A DNA stretch of 64,000 bases from Mytilus californianus (taxonomy: Eukaryota; Mollusca; Bivalvia; Mytilida; Mytilidae), in contig NW_026262712.1 in NCBI RefSeq assembly GCF_021869535.1, positions 104,722,140 to 104,786,139 on the forward strand. The letters are read 5' to 3'. Position 1 is the first letter of the stretch. Each line of letters opens with the position of its first letter. Below are positions 1-10,599 of this stretch, piece after piece. The notes under the pieces were generated by a model. It searched no databases. It saw only the letters and a list, made by a program, of their open reading frames with translations, and was not told where the DNA came from. Both the position numbers and the translations under genes were made by a program.

Positions 1-356
1 CTTCATCGGGAACGATCAACGTAAATACAAATATGTTTTATGTCAGATAATTTATATCGTTAATTTCGTTATCTTTCGATACTTTCCTCTAAAACTTAAT
101 AATTACTTCGTGGCATTTAGTAATCATTCCCCGTGCGTGCTATTCTTTTTATATTTGGACAACCGTCTTCTTTTTTTTTTTTTGCTTTTTTTTCGTAGTG
201 ATGCGTAGTCACCAAGGCCGCATCAGGGAACCATGTCTCCGAGTGCAGTTAATATTCTGAAAACTGCACTTAGACCGTGACGAGACAATAAAACTATAAA
301 TAACATACCATCGGAAAGAAGAAGATGTTGATGGGAGGGGGCGGGGAGGAGGTTAC

Positions 357-523
357 AGAATAGAGAATGAGTGGCAATAAATATAAAGAATAGAGAAAAT
401 GGATAAAAAAAATAAAGAATAGAGAATAATAAGGTGCTTGAATATAAAGAATTGATAATAATAGACAAAAAGTTTAAAGAATAGAGAAAATCGGCATAAA
501 AAATTAAAGAATAAAGAAATAAA
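357..523. repeat. Degenerate ~30-bp tandem repeat, about six units
   Basis: The core AAAGAATAGAGAA recurs about every 30 bp, near 357, 387, 414, 444, 477 and 507, with decayed spacers. It follows a G-rich stretch at 329-352. Open frames on the minus strand here are translations of the low-complexity repeat and I do not consider them genes. Confidence 0.6.
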
Positions 524-2733
524 GGACCCCCTCCAGATCCTCATAGAAGTTTTCGTTAAAACAATACAACCTAATTTAAGTTCAGCATCGAGTATATATC
601 CTTGTAAATGCGTTAATCCTTTCTTTTATTTTAATAACAATTTTATTTAATATAAAATAATTATGTATGTATTTGTTTATTCAAGTTGCACTATAGCAAA
701 TAATTCTTCTTCGTCTTTTTCTTCCTATAATAGTAATAAATGTATTCGTTATTTAATATTTTCTGTCAATTAAGATTGAATTCGATGGCACGTGCCACTA
801 ATCAAAAATGATCCTTAAACTATCAAAAACTTGGCAATTACAATGGCTATTTCACAATTACATCATATGTACACCTGTCATGGTATCATAGCTCCGTTCA
901 TGTATGTGTAATTTAAGGTTCTGACACATTTTATAATAGCTTCTTTCTGAACACTTCTGACGACATTGTTAAAACTGCACGAACATATCACAAAACCGCA
1001 AATTTAGTGGTTAAAAAATAAACGATAATGACAAAAAAATAATTAAAAACTAAAAACAAAACAAAATTCTGTTGGAAGTAGCATATATTTACATGTATAA
1101 ATTGTCTAGTGCTTTTATTACAGCGGTATACTTGTTTTATACACAGACCATATTCTGATCATATTCTATGCTAAGATATTGACAAGACAGAAGTAAATAT
1201 GTTAAAAGTCGTTTTAAATCAATTCATTTCACAGCTGAGGCAAATGTTCCTTCCCATTGTTGAATGGAGGTTAAATAAATGTGAACAATAGAAAAGATGT
1301 ATATTTCTTAGGCATGGAGCTAGGCATTTCTGAAGTATCTTTGATAGCATTTGTTTCCTATCAAAAATGTATGCTGGTATATATGTAACTCTAGGTGTTT
1401 ACCTAAAATGTTATGTATATGTAAAAGTTTAAGATTTTTTTTTTAATATTTGCCAAAAAAAAAACATTATCCGGAAAACCATATAATGGCGTTTTGTCCT
1501 TTAATTCTTTTTTCGTGATTTTCTAACCTACCTTCTAATTGATACGTTAATCCAAACAGTGCAAGTGTGTAATGCAAACATACAAAATTCGGCTTTGGTG
1601 TATCATGTTAAAACAATACCCATAAATTATGATAATTTTCAATAATTTTAGATAAGATTATGCAAGGAAATGTGTTATTGTTTTCTATTTATCTAGCAAA
1701 ATTGTATCTTTTTTAACACAAAGATGTCGATAAATACATTTGATACCCTGCATTTATCATGCATTTCAATAGCATATTGTCAAATTGTTAAAAGATCTCC
1801 TCCTTAACAGGGAATCAGTTAGTATTGAAAGTCCCTGTCCTAAATTATTGAATTTGTCATTCTGCATTGACAATATTCAATTTATCTTGGTGTAAGTAAT
1901 ACGCACTCATTCGGGCTAACGCCCTTAATGTGTATCTAATACATATTATTTTCTCCCTCGTTTCACCCCTCCGATAATAAAGCTTTTTCTTAACTAGATA
2001 TCGTAGAAAAACCAAACACAGTATAGGGTTGTGCGTTCGCTACAAGATCGCCTTGAATTTAACATGTTCAACATAAATATATACAATCAGCCATGCAAAA
2101 AGGCATAACATTTGTGTCAACTAATTCTGCCTCTTTAAAGGTCAAATGAAAGTTAGTCATTTCACTCTACTATGGAATGAAATGAACGAGAGAACTTTTG
2201 ACGTGGTATAGTTATAATATAACTGTTCTTTATAATTATACTTAGTTTGTACTGCAAGCCGAAAAATCCACTTTGCTCTCTGGATGTCGCTTGGTTTTTG
2301 TTTTTGTTTTTGGTTTGTTTGCTATATTATTGACGTAAATAAAACCGACAACTCCTTTAATTCAGATATATAATTTGAGTTCTGTAAATTTCTAGACGTA
2401 CGTAAGAATGAAAGACGAAAATGCAGGTTTCATAAATGGTCATCAAAGAGCGACACAATTAAAAACAAATAAAAATATAGTTATTACAGCTACAGTCATT
2501 TTTTTTTCTCTATCAAAACATAGTTGATACTTTTTGCGCTATTGTCATATATCAAAAAAAATCTAACATTTCCATAAGCTTTCTGTGATTTCCCCGATTC
2601 ACCATTATGATGTCATGCCACTTGCTATATGGATTCAGAAAACAAATTTACGAAATCTATGACCACACAATTGTAACTGTTCTTTATTAACAAAATTTAG
2701 CGTAAATATTTACATTTATAAAAATTAGTAACA
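524..2733. other. AT-rich stretch with no gene seen
   Basis: No supported coding region, RNA gene or repeat boundary was found. The only discrete item is a 12-bp perfect palindrome, TGGCACGTGCCA, near 786-797, which contains a CACGTG E-box. The counterpart is 19940-22152 in the second copy. Confidence 0.5.
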
Positions 2734-2788
2734 GTGGTGGTCTATTCTGCCCGGAAAACAATGCGGACTAAATCTGTGTACAGTGCAC

Positions 2789-2906
2789 GTGGCGGATCCA
2801 GTCTTTTTAAATGGGGGTTCCCAACCAAGGATAAAGGGAGGGGATCCAACCGTATGTCCTTATTAACAAGAGGGGGTCCAAAATCCGCCCCCCCCCCATC
2901 CGCCAC
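2789..2906. mobile_element. Small MITE-like element with GTGGCGGAT ends
   Basis: The 9-bp inverted termini GTGGCGGAT (2789-2797) and ATCCGCCAC (2898-2906) enclose about 100 bp with G-rich and C-rich internal runs. Termini of this form are common on short non-autonomous DNA elements in animals. No target duplication could be fixed. The internal C run is 10 here and 24 in the second copy. Confidence 0.45.
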
Positions 2907-3429
2907 TGTGTGTACCACTGACATTAAATTTTACAAATATGCAAATCGATACTTGTTCTGTTAGGACAGTTTTCAATTTTATATAATAGAAGTAGGTGAA
3001 TTATACAGCAGACATATTGGTTTTCTTGGTTTAGATAGAGGAATTGTCTACCCCCGATCAAGAATCTCATTAAATTGTACAGATGTGCATACGTATTAGT
3101 CTAAAATATAATCTTTCATCTTATCAAATTTGAATCTCATGATTTTTGTAAAAAGGCGGAATTAAATTTCCAAAGTGATATTCAAACTTATTATTCAAAG
3201 ACAAACTGACAACGCCATGGCAAAATAAAAAAAAGTCAAAATGACAAACTGTACAGATATGCTAACTTAGAATATATAGAACATACTTTATGACTTCATA
3301 ACCATAGAAAGACAACGAAAGATCAAATCATAAACAAAATTGTATTGAAAGGTCAATGATGAGAAAATTTTAACATTTGTTATACCTAGTACTTCATAAT
3401 CTTTTTCTGAAAAGTTTTGTCGTCCTGAA

Positions 3430-3690
3430 TATGCATGAAATGTTTGCCACTGGACGTTAATCAACCAACAATCAATTAATCTTTTGCTCTAAAAAATTAA
3501 TTAAACAATATAAGCCACAATTGTATCCATCACTTGGTGTCTGTTTAGGGGCCAGCTGAAGCACGCCTCCGGGTGCGGGATTTTCTCGCTGTGTTGAAGA
3601 CCCATTGGTAGCCTTCGGCTGTTTTCTGCTCTGTGGTCGGGTTGATGTCACTTTGACACATGCATTCCCCATTTCCATTCTCAATTTTGA
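3430..3690 (-). repeat. Dispersed repeat, family C
   Basis: The segment at about 3540-3690 is related, in opposite orientation, to 54994-55145: both carry the same GAGAAAATCCCGCACC-type core and the GGAAATGGGGAAT end. An adjoining motif (TGCCACTGGACGTTAATCAAC, 3449-3468) recurs in altered form near 7141. The 70-residue minus-strand frame across it is a chance reading of repeat DNA. Confidence 0.6.
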
Positions 3691-3920
3691 ATAGTATAAA
3701 AAGTTGTTTTATTTAAAAGAGAATTTGAATAATAACTTTAAAACACAGTTATGTTATAATTGAACGAGTTCATAAAAACTAGAAATAAAGGACTATATAT
3801 ATACTGGAGTAAAACCACAAGTTTGTTCCGACACTAGACTTGTAGGCAACGGCTCAGATGTACTTATTTATACTATATGTGTGGTCATAAAAATTACAGA
3901 CTAATTTCCTCTATGTAAAC

Positions 3921-4428
3921 GGACAGAAAGTCACAGGACAAAAAGTCACAGGACATAAAGTCACAAATTTGATAGGACAAAAAGTCACAGGACAAAAAGT
4001 CACAAATAATTTGTTGACAATTGTTTGAATATATAAGAGAAAGATCTTGAAATATTTTCTTTTTATCACATATATTCATTTTTAAGTTAAGGAAATTGTT
4101 CATAAGCCTTGATAAATGAAAGTTTATTAAATTTTAATCATGCAAAGGATATATTTCTTGGCACAATGAAGCCATTTAAGTACCAAGCCACTTTGACATT
4201 TTGTTACATAACAACTATTTGATCATTTATATTTATTGAATAAATTTTAATTACAAAGTTGCTTCATATATAAAAGTTCAAGAAAAACAAAAACTTTATT
4301 TTTTAAATTAGTGTTTTCTTGTTTAAAGAAAAATAATCTAAAAACTGAATTGTGACTTTTTGTCCTGTGACATTTTGTCCGTGACTTTTTGTCTGTGACT
4401 TTTTGTCCTGTGACTTTCTGTCCTACAT
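3921..4428. mobile_element. Iteron-ended palindromic (foldback-like) element, copy 1
   Basis: Each end carries five near-identical 15-bp iterons (GGACAAAAAGTCACA and variants), pointing inward from both sides, so the outer 30 bp form a perfect inverted repeat. The core is AT-rich and non-coding. TCTATGTAAAC lies directly outside the left end (3910-3920) and again at 4429-4439, consistent with a target duplication if five extra bases (TACAT) belong to the right end. A diverged relative lies at 45445-45841. The frame full of CDFLS residues here is only the translated iteron. Confidence 0.75.
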
Positions 4429-4439
4429 TCTATGTAAAC

Positions 4440-4625
4440 ACAAGGAGATGTGGTATAATAAGAATTGCTTATGAAACAACTATCCGTAAAGTTCAAATGA
4501 GGTGGACGAAAGCCACCAGAGACAACCGTACGGCCTTCTAAAAACCATTCCGTTAAGTTGGCTAAAAACGGTCCCAACATGAAAAATATGAAATAATCAA
4601 ACTCTGAGAAAACTAACGGATTTTA
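4440..4625 (-). repeat. Dispersed repeat, family A fragment
   Basis: The sequence carries degraded forms of the family A tail: AGATGTGGTATAATAAGAATTG, a short spacer, then CAACTATCC and ACCGTACGGCCTTC. These are the same landmarks, in the same order, as at 9430-9545. It directly abuts the right flank of the iteron element. Confidence 0.6.
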
Positions 4626-5505
4626 CTCAGATCCATCCATCTTGACACCTCAATAATGCGAACACTTTATAATTTTAAACCTAACTGACTCGCAATTTTA
4701 TAATAAACAATAATTATGAACTTTTTAAAATAAGTTATCCATGGGGAATACTTAAAAAATCATCTTATTCACGATGTAAAAATGAATATTTAAAACTTTT
4801 CCGTTATATGTTACCTGTGAAATGGCGTAGTTTTATTTTTTTGGCGCAAATGAAAGATTGATTTTTTTTTCAAAATTGGCGCAAATGCAATGCACCCCTC
4901 TTTGGAATCATTTAAAAAGGTAAAATTCACCTGTATTGGTATTGCTGGTATTGCTGGTGTATATTTGTCACACGTTCCATCTACAATATACGGAAATGAC
5001 ACGGCTGGGTATTGTAAAGTTACTGAAGGACGTTTAATGTCAAATTCATATCCCCGGGCGAAAACATGATTATTTACCGGTTTGTCAAAACGCCGTTTGT
5101 ACACTTACCAAAGTGTATTGATCTTTCACGCTGTCTAGTCTAAGATTAAAAGTTTAGGCAATTTTTGTAGGTTTTTAAAGTGAACGGAAAATGAGCTTTG
5201 CAACAGTGTCTCTAACGATAAAAAAAAAATAATGTGGTCCGTCAATAAGACATATTACAGAGGCAGGTATAAATATTTGTAAAATTGGCTTAAATATTTC
5301 ATTTAACAGCAATTTGTAGAACTGATTATTTTGATCCCTCGAATACGTGTAAAATAATGAGTATTTATATTATTTAGATTCTTTCATATAATTGTTTTTG
5401 TTTATTGTATTCACGAATTTTATATAAACTCATGACGTTTAGACCTTGACATTTCGTGTAGACACCTGGGGCGTGTTTTATTGGTCTATTCTGCACATCT
5501 CCAGA
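4626..5505. other. No supported gene; one unexplained minus-strand open frame
   Basis: The minus-strand frame 5104-4811 (97 codons) contains an internal splice-donor-like site (ATACAG/GTGAATTTT near 4932), and another donor-like site (TTTG/GTAAGTG) lies just upstream near 5107. There is no acceptor between them and no recognisable domain. It is unchanged in the second copy, but the copies are too similar for that to show selection. Confidence 0.25.
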
Positions 5506-5631
5506 ATGTCTTCTGGTGAAGAGTCCAAAAAAAATGAATCTGGAGATAACCTGGAGATATTCTACGGAAGATCAATAAAACAAAAATTCAATTTGCCGTC
5601 GAATATAGCAGATTTTTGTTATGTTGGATGA
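5506..5631 (+). CDS. Short open frame of unknown nature
   Basis: A 41-codon frame starts at an ATG in a good context and opens with a charged segment (MSSGEESKKNESGDN). It ends in a stop where a second short frame ending in DDFLEN begins one base out of step. I do not recognise it. It could be the start of a decayed transposon or host exon, or chance. It is present unchanged at 24940-25065. Confidence 0.15.
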   Translation: MSSGEESKKNESGDNLEIFYGRSIKQKFNLPSNIADFCYVG

Positions 5632-6119
5632 CATATTAAATGAAGTTTACGATGATTTTTTAGAAAATTAAGATACGTCCGGTAGACATGACTGTAAAAG
5701 TGTGCTCTGTTCGTGACATGTTTCTTTGTTCTTTCCTCTAACTCAATTTTTCTAGACAAATCAGGCGTAAACCCCCACTATTTGATTTTTAAGAATAATC
5801 TTAAACTGCACAAAAATTCGTCAATGTTTGTCTCGAATATGATCAAAAAGGACATCTTGTCTATTCAATTTTTTTAAAGTAACCAAACTGGATTATTTTT
5901 GTATAAAGCAAAGATATCGGAAAGTTCTCAAAATCATTTTTCTCTGGTGGTCCTTGAAGAAAATCTTCTGGTCCTAACTATTATTTCTATTGCATAATTT
6001 CGATGGTCAAAACCTTCGGACCACCACTTTTCAAAAATTTTCATTGTATATGGATCTATATGCAAGTATATATATACAATGTATACCAGACATTTCTCAG
6101 ACTGTTTTTTCTTCTTTTT

Positions 6120-6775
6120 TTTTTTAGTAAATCCGTTGGTTGTGTACTGATTGATACTTCAGTCTTGGAGAACAAGATTTATTTCAGTACTATAGTTGTA
6201 ATTAGCTTTGAGCAAACTTCCAGTAATTGCAAATACCCTTATTTCGGTGCTTTGTGTCTATTGTCTTAATGTAAGTTTGTTTTGTGTGTCTCGTACCGAT
6301 CTTTTGAGTTAATCTAATTGCAATTGATTTGTGCAGGTTGTTCTAATATTGTTCTGTTACACCACTGTCCCAGCCTCGGGGAGGGTTAAGCGCTCACAAA
6401 CATGTTATTGTACTGTTACACCACTGTCCCAGGTTAGGGGGCTGGTTGGGCCGGATCCCGCTAACATGTTTAACCCCGCCACATTCTGTATGTATGCTCT
6501 GTCCAAAGTCAAAGTCAAATGTAATTCAGTGGTTGTCGTTTTTTGCTGTGTTACATATTTGTTTTTCGTTCATTTTTTTTTGTACATTAATTAGACCGTT
6601 AGTTTTCTCGTTTGAATTGTTTTACATTTGTGATTTCGGGGCCTTTTATAGCTGACTATGCGGTATGGGCTTTGCTTATTGTTGAATGCCGTACGGTGAC
6701 CTATAGCTATTAATTGCTGTGTCATTTGGTCTCTTGTGGAGGGTTGTCTCATTGGCAATCTTCATTTTTATATCA
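6120..6775 (+). repeat. Dispersed repeat, family A (long copy)
   Basis: Landmarks run in order: CAGTCTTGGAGAACAAGATT, TGTTACACCACTGTCCCAG, GGATCCCGCTAACATG, CCCCGCCACATTCTG, TTAGTTTTCTCGTTTGAATTG, GCCGTACGGTGACCTATAG and TTGTCTCATTGGCAATC. The same order is seen at 62735-63290 and, on the minus strand, at 28868-29315. The segment TGTTACACCACTGTCCCAG occurs twice, 69 bp apart, so this copy has an internal duplication. The family behaves like the 3' region of a retroelement, but no coding part is attached. Confidence 0.75.
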
Positions 6776-7065
6776 ACCCTGCCATATTCTGTGTGTATCT
6801 ATCCCAAGTCAGGAGCCTGTACTTTAGTTGTTGTCGTTGGTTCATGTCTCGACTCATATTTGATATTTTGTAAATTATTTGTTATGTACAATTAGGCCGT
6901 AAGTTTTCTCGTTTGAATTGTTTCGCACACTTTTCACGTCTGGCCTTTTGACAGTATAGGGTTTTGTCATTGTTGAAGGCCTTAATTACGGTTGTCTATA
7001 ATTGCTTACATCCACTTCATATTTGAACTCCGGTGGATAGTTGCCTCATTAGCAATCATACATTT
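6776..7065 (+). repeat. Dispersed repeat, family A (second, 5'-truncated copy in tandem)
   Basis: This starts mid-family at ACCCTGCCATATTCTGTGTG and runs to TAGTTGCCTCATTAGCAATC. It is more diverged than the preceding copy and follows its end directly, so one probably inserted at the tail of the other. Confidence 0.65.
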
Positions 7066-7372
7066 CTTCGTTTTTATTTATTTACCTGACTTTTAAACTC
7101 GTGTTTTGAACCGAGTCCTGAACATGCATGACATATTTGTCACTGGGCGTTAATAATTAGCAACAAACAATCAACCAATTAAACTTGTGTTAAATAAGAA
7201 GAAAAACCATTTGATATTCATTCATTTAGTGGGGTGGGCTGGTAATTAAGAGCTGAAAAATATGCATAATAAGCGACAGATTAAAAATGTTAATAATGCC
7301 CTCTATAAATTTAAACTGACAACCACGGAATAGCCCAACTTAGTGTTGAAAGTAGCGTTAAACACCAATCAA
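7066..7372. other. Old repeat fragments, no gene
   Basis: The segment holds a decayed family C-like motif (TTTGTCACTGGGCGTTAATAA, near 7136) and, near 7350, GTAGCGTTAAACACCAATCA. No coding potential was seen. Confidence 0.4.
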
Positions 7373-7573
7373 TCAAAATCCCTTCCCTAGAATATCAAAT
7401 TGTCGTCCCTTAACTTTTATTGTCCGTGTAGTTCTTATATTTATCCAGCTTATCGTCATACAGGGATGTCCTATTAAGACTGTCATACCATAAAAACGTT
7501 TATAACACAGCTCACATTCCAATATATCTGCATTCATAAATTTATTAATGTCATTTAGACTAAACGACGCCAT
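7373..7573 (-). CDS. Short open frame of unknown nature
   Basis: The frame is 66 codons and its ATG sits in a favourable context (AACATGGCGTCG on the minus strand). It reads MASFSLNDINKFMNADILEC and has a C-x2-C followed by one further cysteine. A decayed zinc-binding first exon, as in RING-type proteins, is possible but unproven. The second copy (26809-27009) differs by one residue. Chance remains likely. Confidence 0.15.
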   Translation of the reverse strand: MASFSLNDINKFMNADILECELCYKRFYGMTVLIGHPCMTISWINIRTTRTIKVKGRQFDILGKGF

Positions 7574-8129
7574 GTTTGTTATGTGCCTCTGCCGTCTAAA
7601 CTACCTATCAAAAACGAAGAGGTGGAAGAGGGCCAGAAGATCTTCTCTATGCAAAAAAACAGAAATGGACCTCTTCTGGCTCACTACCGAAGAACAAAAA
7701 AACACGCCCCTGTTTCTTGTTGAAGACTGACTTACCCGGTACGTCTAAACACCACCTAGGCCGCCTTGGTGCACTAAGCTCTGAAAACTGCACTAAGCCC
7801 ATGATGGAACAGTCATATAAGTACCAAGGTAATTCAGTATGATAATGTTGTAAATAAAGAGCATATATTTAAATTTTGGTGTAAATGTATTTAGAAATGA
7901 AAGAGTTATAAACATTTTACATGGCACGCGCCGACTTTTGTATAATGTGTCCAGTTATCATAGTGTTGATTGAATCCACCGAAGCTTGACGAGTTCATAT
8001 AAACCAATACCAATATCTTTATTCCCATAACCATTGCAGATACATAGGTACAGAGAGAGTGCAAAATATGTACATGAATATGCATCTATTTACAAAACAT
8101 ATATACAATACAGTGGTTTCCAAATAATA
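7574..8129. other. No gene seen
   Basis: The stretch contains a short imperfect inverted repeat around GGCCAGAAGA / TCTTCTGGCT (7632-7680) and no supported gene. The plus-strand frame across it is overlapping noise. Confidence 0.35.
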
Positions 8130-9360
8130 TACATTTTAGCTAGGAGGACCCACATGTTTATTTATACACTTTATAAACTTACATAATCTTTTTAGCTCTG
8201 AATTTTTGTTTAATTTGCTCATCAATTTTCTAAACTTTAGTGTATTAACATAAGCCAAATAGTACTTATCAAGGTATAATTTTCTACTGTCGTTAAAAAA
8301 TGGACATTCTAGCAGATAATGAAATTCGTCTCCAATGCTAACAATATTACAAAGATGACATTTTCTATCATTTCTATTAACATTATTCCACCTCCCTGTC
8401 TCTATTGAGAGTCTGTAGTTTGTGGTTCTATATCTACATAAAATAATACTTTCGTGCATATCCAACATATCAAAATATTTGTTTTCAAAATTTAATTCTA
8501 ACTTAAAAATTCTATAATTTACTGATTATGTAGACTCTTGAAATTGTGTATTCCACAACTGTTTGTATTGGTCTTGTAATCGCAACTTTAGTGCATTTTT
8601 TAATCATATATCATTACCAAAACATTAAGAAATCCAAATGTTTGAAAAACCACATTCATCCAATATATTTTTAACTTCACTCACAAAAAATGTACATACA
8701 TTATTAACAGTAAATAGTGTTTTTTATAGTGTATATGCGATAGAAGATAACTTAGTCTCTTTAGCAGATACTAATTTACACCAATAAGATACTATTTTTA
8801 ATTTAAAGGATATCTACCAAGTTCTCCGTATACCATATAGCTAGGTGTGGAATTTTCAGTTTCAAAAGAAGTTTACAGAATTTCTGATGGATTCTTTCTA
8901 TAATTTCAACATCACCATGCCCCCAAATTTCACATCCATACAAAAGTATGGGTTTCACAACTTTATAGAAAAGATCTAAGTGACACTGAGTGGAAAGATT
9001 ACGTATGCGGCCTGATTTCAACACCTTAAACATAGCTTGTGTGGCTTTTTCTGCTAGGTGTTTCTGTGCTATTTTAGTATTACCAGTTCTAGATAATAAT
9101 ATGCCCAAATAGTTAAATTCTTTTAATATTTTCAATGTCAGTGCCGTCTATAGCTATATAAAAATGTAAATTTGACGGTATTCTGCCTCTAGAAAAAATC
9201 ATCACTTTAGTTAACTTTAAGCTTCCAAATATTACAGTATTCACTGAAAGAATCCAGCTGTTTCTGTAAATCATCAGCACTTTCTGCCAATAGTACTATG
9301 TCGTCTGAACTAAGGATATGAATGGAAAGGTTAAATATGCACCAAGATCGTAAATTAAGA
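8130..9360 (-). mobile_element. LINE (non-LTR retrotransposon) remnant, copy 1
   Basis: Read 5' to 3' on the minus strand, three pieces of one reverse transcriptase lie in order. First, near 9310, is the catalytic region, reading SSDDIVLLAESADDLQKQ where an active enzyme has a (Y/F)ADD box. Second, at 9135-8803, is the segment downstream of the palm with YLGI and the conserved LLYGCEIWG. Third, at 8468-8136, is the C-terminal region with a cysteine/histidine cluster (CHLC...HYLLEC). Stops and frameshifts separate them, and the 5' part and endonuclease are missing, so this is a 5'-truncated dead copy. I could not assign the clade (CR1-like is one option). Confidence 0.85.
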
Positions 9361-9428
9361 TTGATTATTATAATGTAAAAAATATGTTCAAAGTTGGTTC
9401 GAAAATCTTAAGAGATTTAAAAGTTATC

Positions 9429-9745
9429 ATAAAAAAGAAGATGTGGTATGATTGCTAATGAGACAACTCTCCACAAGAGACCAAATGACACAGAAATTAA
9501 CAACTGTAGGTCACCGTACGGCCTTCAACAATGAGCAAATTCCATACCGCACAGTCAGCTATAAAATGCCCCGAAATGACAATGTAAAGCAATTCAAACG
9601 AGAAAACTAACGGCCTAATTTATGTACAAAAAATGAACAAAAAACTAATATGTAACACATAAACAAACAACAACCACTGAATTACAGGCTCCTGACTTGG
9701 AACAGGCACATACATACCGTGGGCAGAATGTGGAGTTAAACATGT
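9429..9745 (-). repeat. Dispersed repeat, family A, broken at the duplication edge
   Basis: The family reads normally from its tail (AAGATGTGGTATGATTGC) through CACCGTACGGCCTTC to GTGGAGTTAAACATGT. It then switches to unrelated sequence, whereas the equivalent at 28868-29315 continues for another ~130 bp of family sequence. A similar switch (GGGGTTAAACATGTTTTGTG) occurs at 55264, so a subfamily with that end may exist. Confidence 0.8.
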
Positions 9746-9857
9746 TTTATGATTTGAAGATAACTCATACTTTACATTTCGTCAGTGGAGGACAGCGAGG
9801 CATTGAAGATGGATGCACTCTTCTGTAAATATGCAAAATGTTAGAAGTGATAATAAA

Positions 9858-9966
9858 TATAAAACAAGGATATGTTGTATGATTGTCAATGAGACAACTA
9901 TCCGCCCGAGTTCAAATGTAGTGAGTATAAGCAATTATATGCAACCGTACGGCTTTCAACACTGAT
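9858..9966 (-). repeat. Dispersed repeat, family A tail fragment
   Basis: Landmarks TATGTTGTATGATTGTCAATG, GACAACTATCCGCCCGAGTT and CAACCGTACGGC occur in the order expected of the family tail, reading on the minus strand. Confidence 0.6.
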
Positions 9967-10599
9967 AAAAAAAAACTCCTACTGTATATAAGGAAAGGAT
10001 TCTTTTGTGTTAAGTTAAAATTCAATCAATGACTTGTTTCCTACCACAAAAATGTTAAAAAATATTACCTTGTGATGGTTCTTCCGTTAGTAATTACGTC
10101 AGTTTTTATCATGTAAAACTATGTAGATTGTCAAAAGCTAGTGTTCAACAAATTTTTTAAGTTAATATTTTACATAAAATATATAAACTTATGACTAAAA
10201 TAACCAATAAACCTACATTTCTTTATTGGTTGTCATCGTCTTCATATTTGCTAAAGACCATTCTTTTTAAAGAATTTGCACCATATAACAAAATAAACAC
10301 TGCTCTATAAGAGATTACATGGTTTTTAACAATTATAAATTGTTTATTCAATTATTTTTTTCAAGTAAACTATTAATGTTACGAATTTTACCTCACCAGA
10401 TGAGCATTTCTACAATAAACGTCCCTTTAATGATGTTCAAAATATTTGAAGATCAAATCCAGGAATAACCTATAAACGAAAGTATCAATAAGAATAGCCA
10501 AAGCCGGACAAGGAGCTAGACAAAGCATGAATGACATTCAGTTCTTAATATTAAATGATTTTCTAAAAGTTCGAACAGCCATTGTACTGACAAAAATAC
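9967..10599. other. AT-rich, nothing identified
   Basis: No open frame of note, RNA gene or repeat boundary is visible here. Confidence 0.4.

Larger units (their letters stand above)
1..9745 (+). repeat. Copy 1 of a 9.77-kb direct duplication
   Basis: This block matches 19416-29182 base for base apart from scattered substitutions and small indels. Examples are a C run of 10 at 2888-2897 against 24 at 22307-22330, and a 4-bp insertion near 22096. The match already exists at base 1, so the block starts upstream of the window. It stops at 9745, inside a minus-strand dispersed repeat: copy 1 continues with TTTATGATTTG, while copy 2 continues with the normal body of that repeat. Divergence looks well under 1 percent by eye. 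Confidence 0.95.

Noticed and set aside
329..352. G-rich stretch considered as a G-quadruplex
   Set aside because: Only three runs of three or more G are clear. The fourth is GG, so support is weak.
223..544. Two hydrophobic minus-strand frames resembling membrane proteins
   Set aside because: They read through an A/G-rich tandem repeat. The residues are those expected from low-complexity DNA, and there is no promoter or splice context.
3472..3684. Open frame ending in SDGYNCGLYCLINFLEQ
   Set aside because: It lies wholly in a dispersed repeat (families C and A) that is broken by stops in its other copy at 54985-55290.
3894..4103. Minus-strand frame with repeated CDFLS residues, resembling a repeat protein
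   Set aside because: It is the 15-bp iteron of a mobile element read in frame. The unit length is a multiple of three, so it stays open by chance.
4811..5104. 97-codon minus-strand frame, also at 24245-24538
   Set aside because: It has donor-like sites inside and upstream but no acceptor, start context or domain. Its conservation is explained by the recent duplication.
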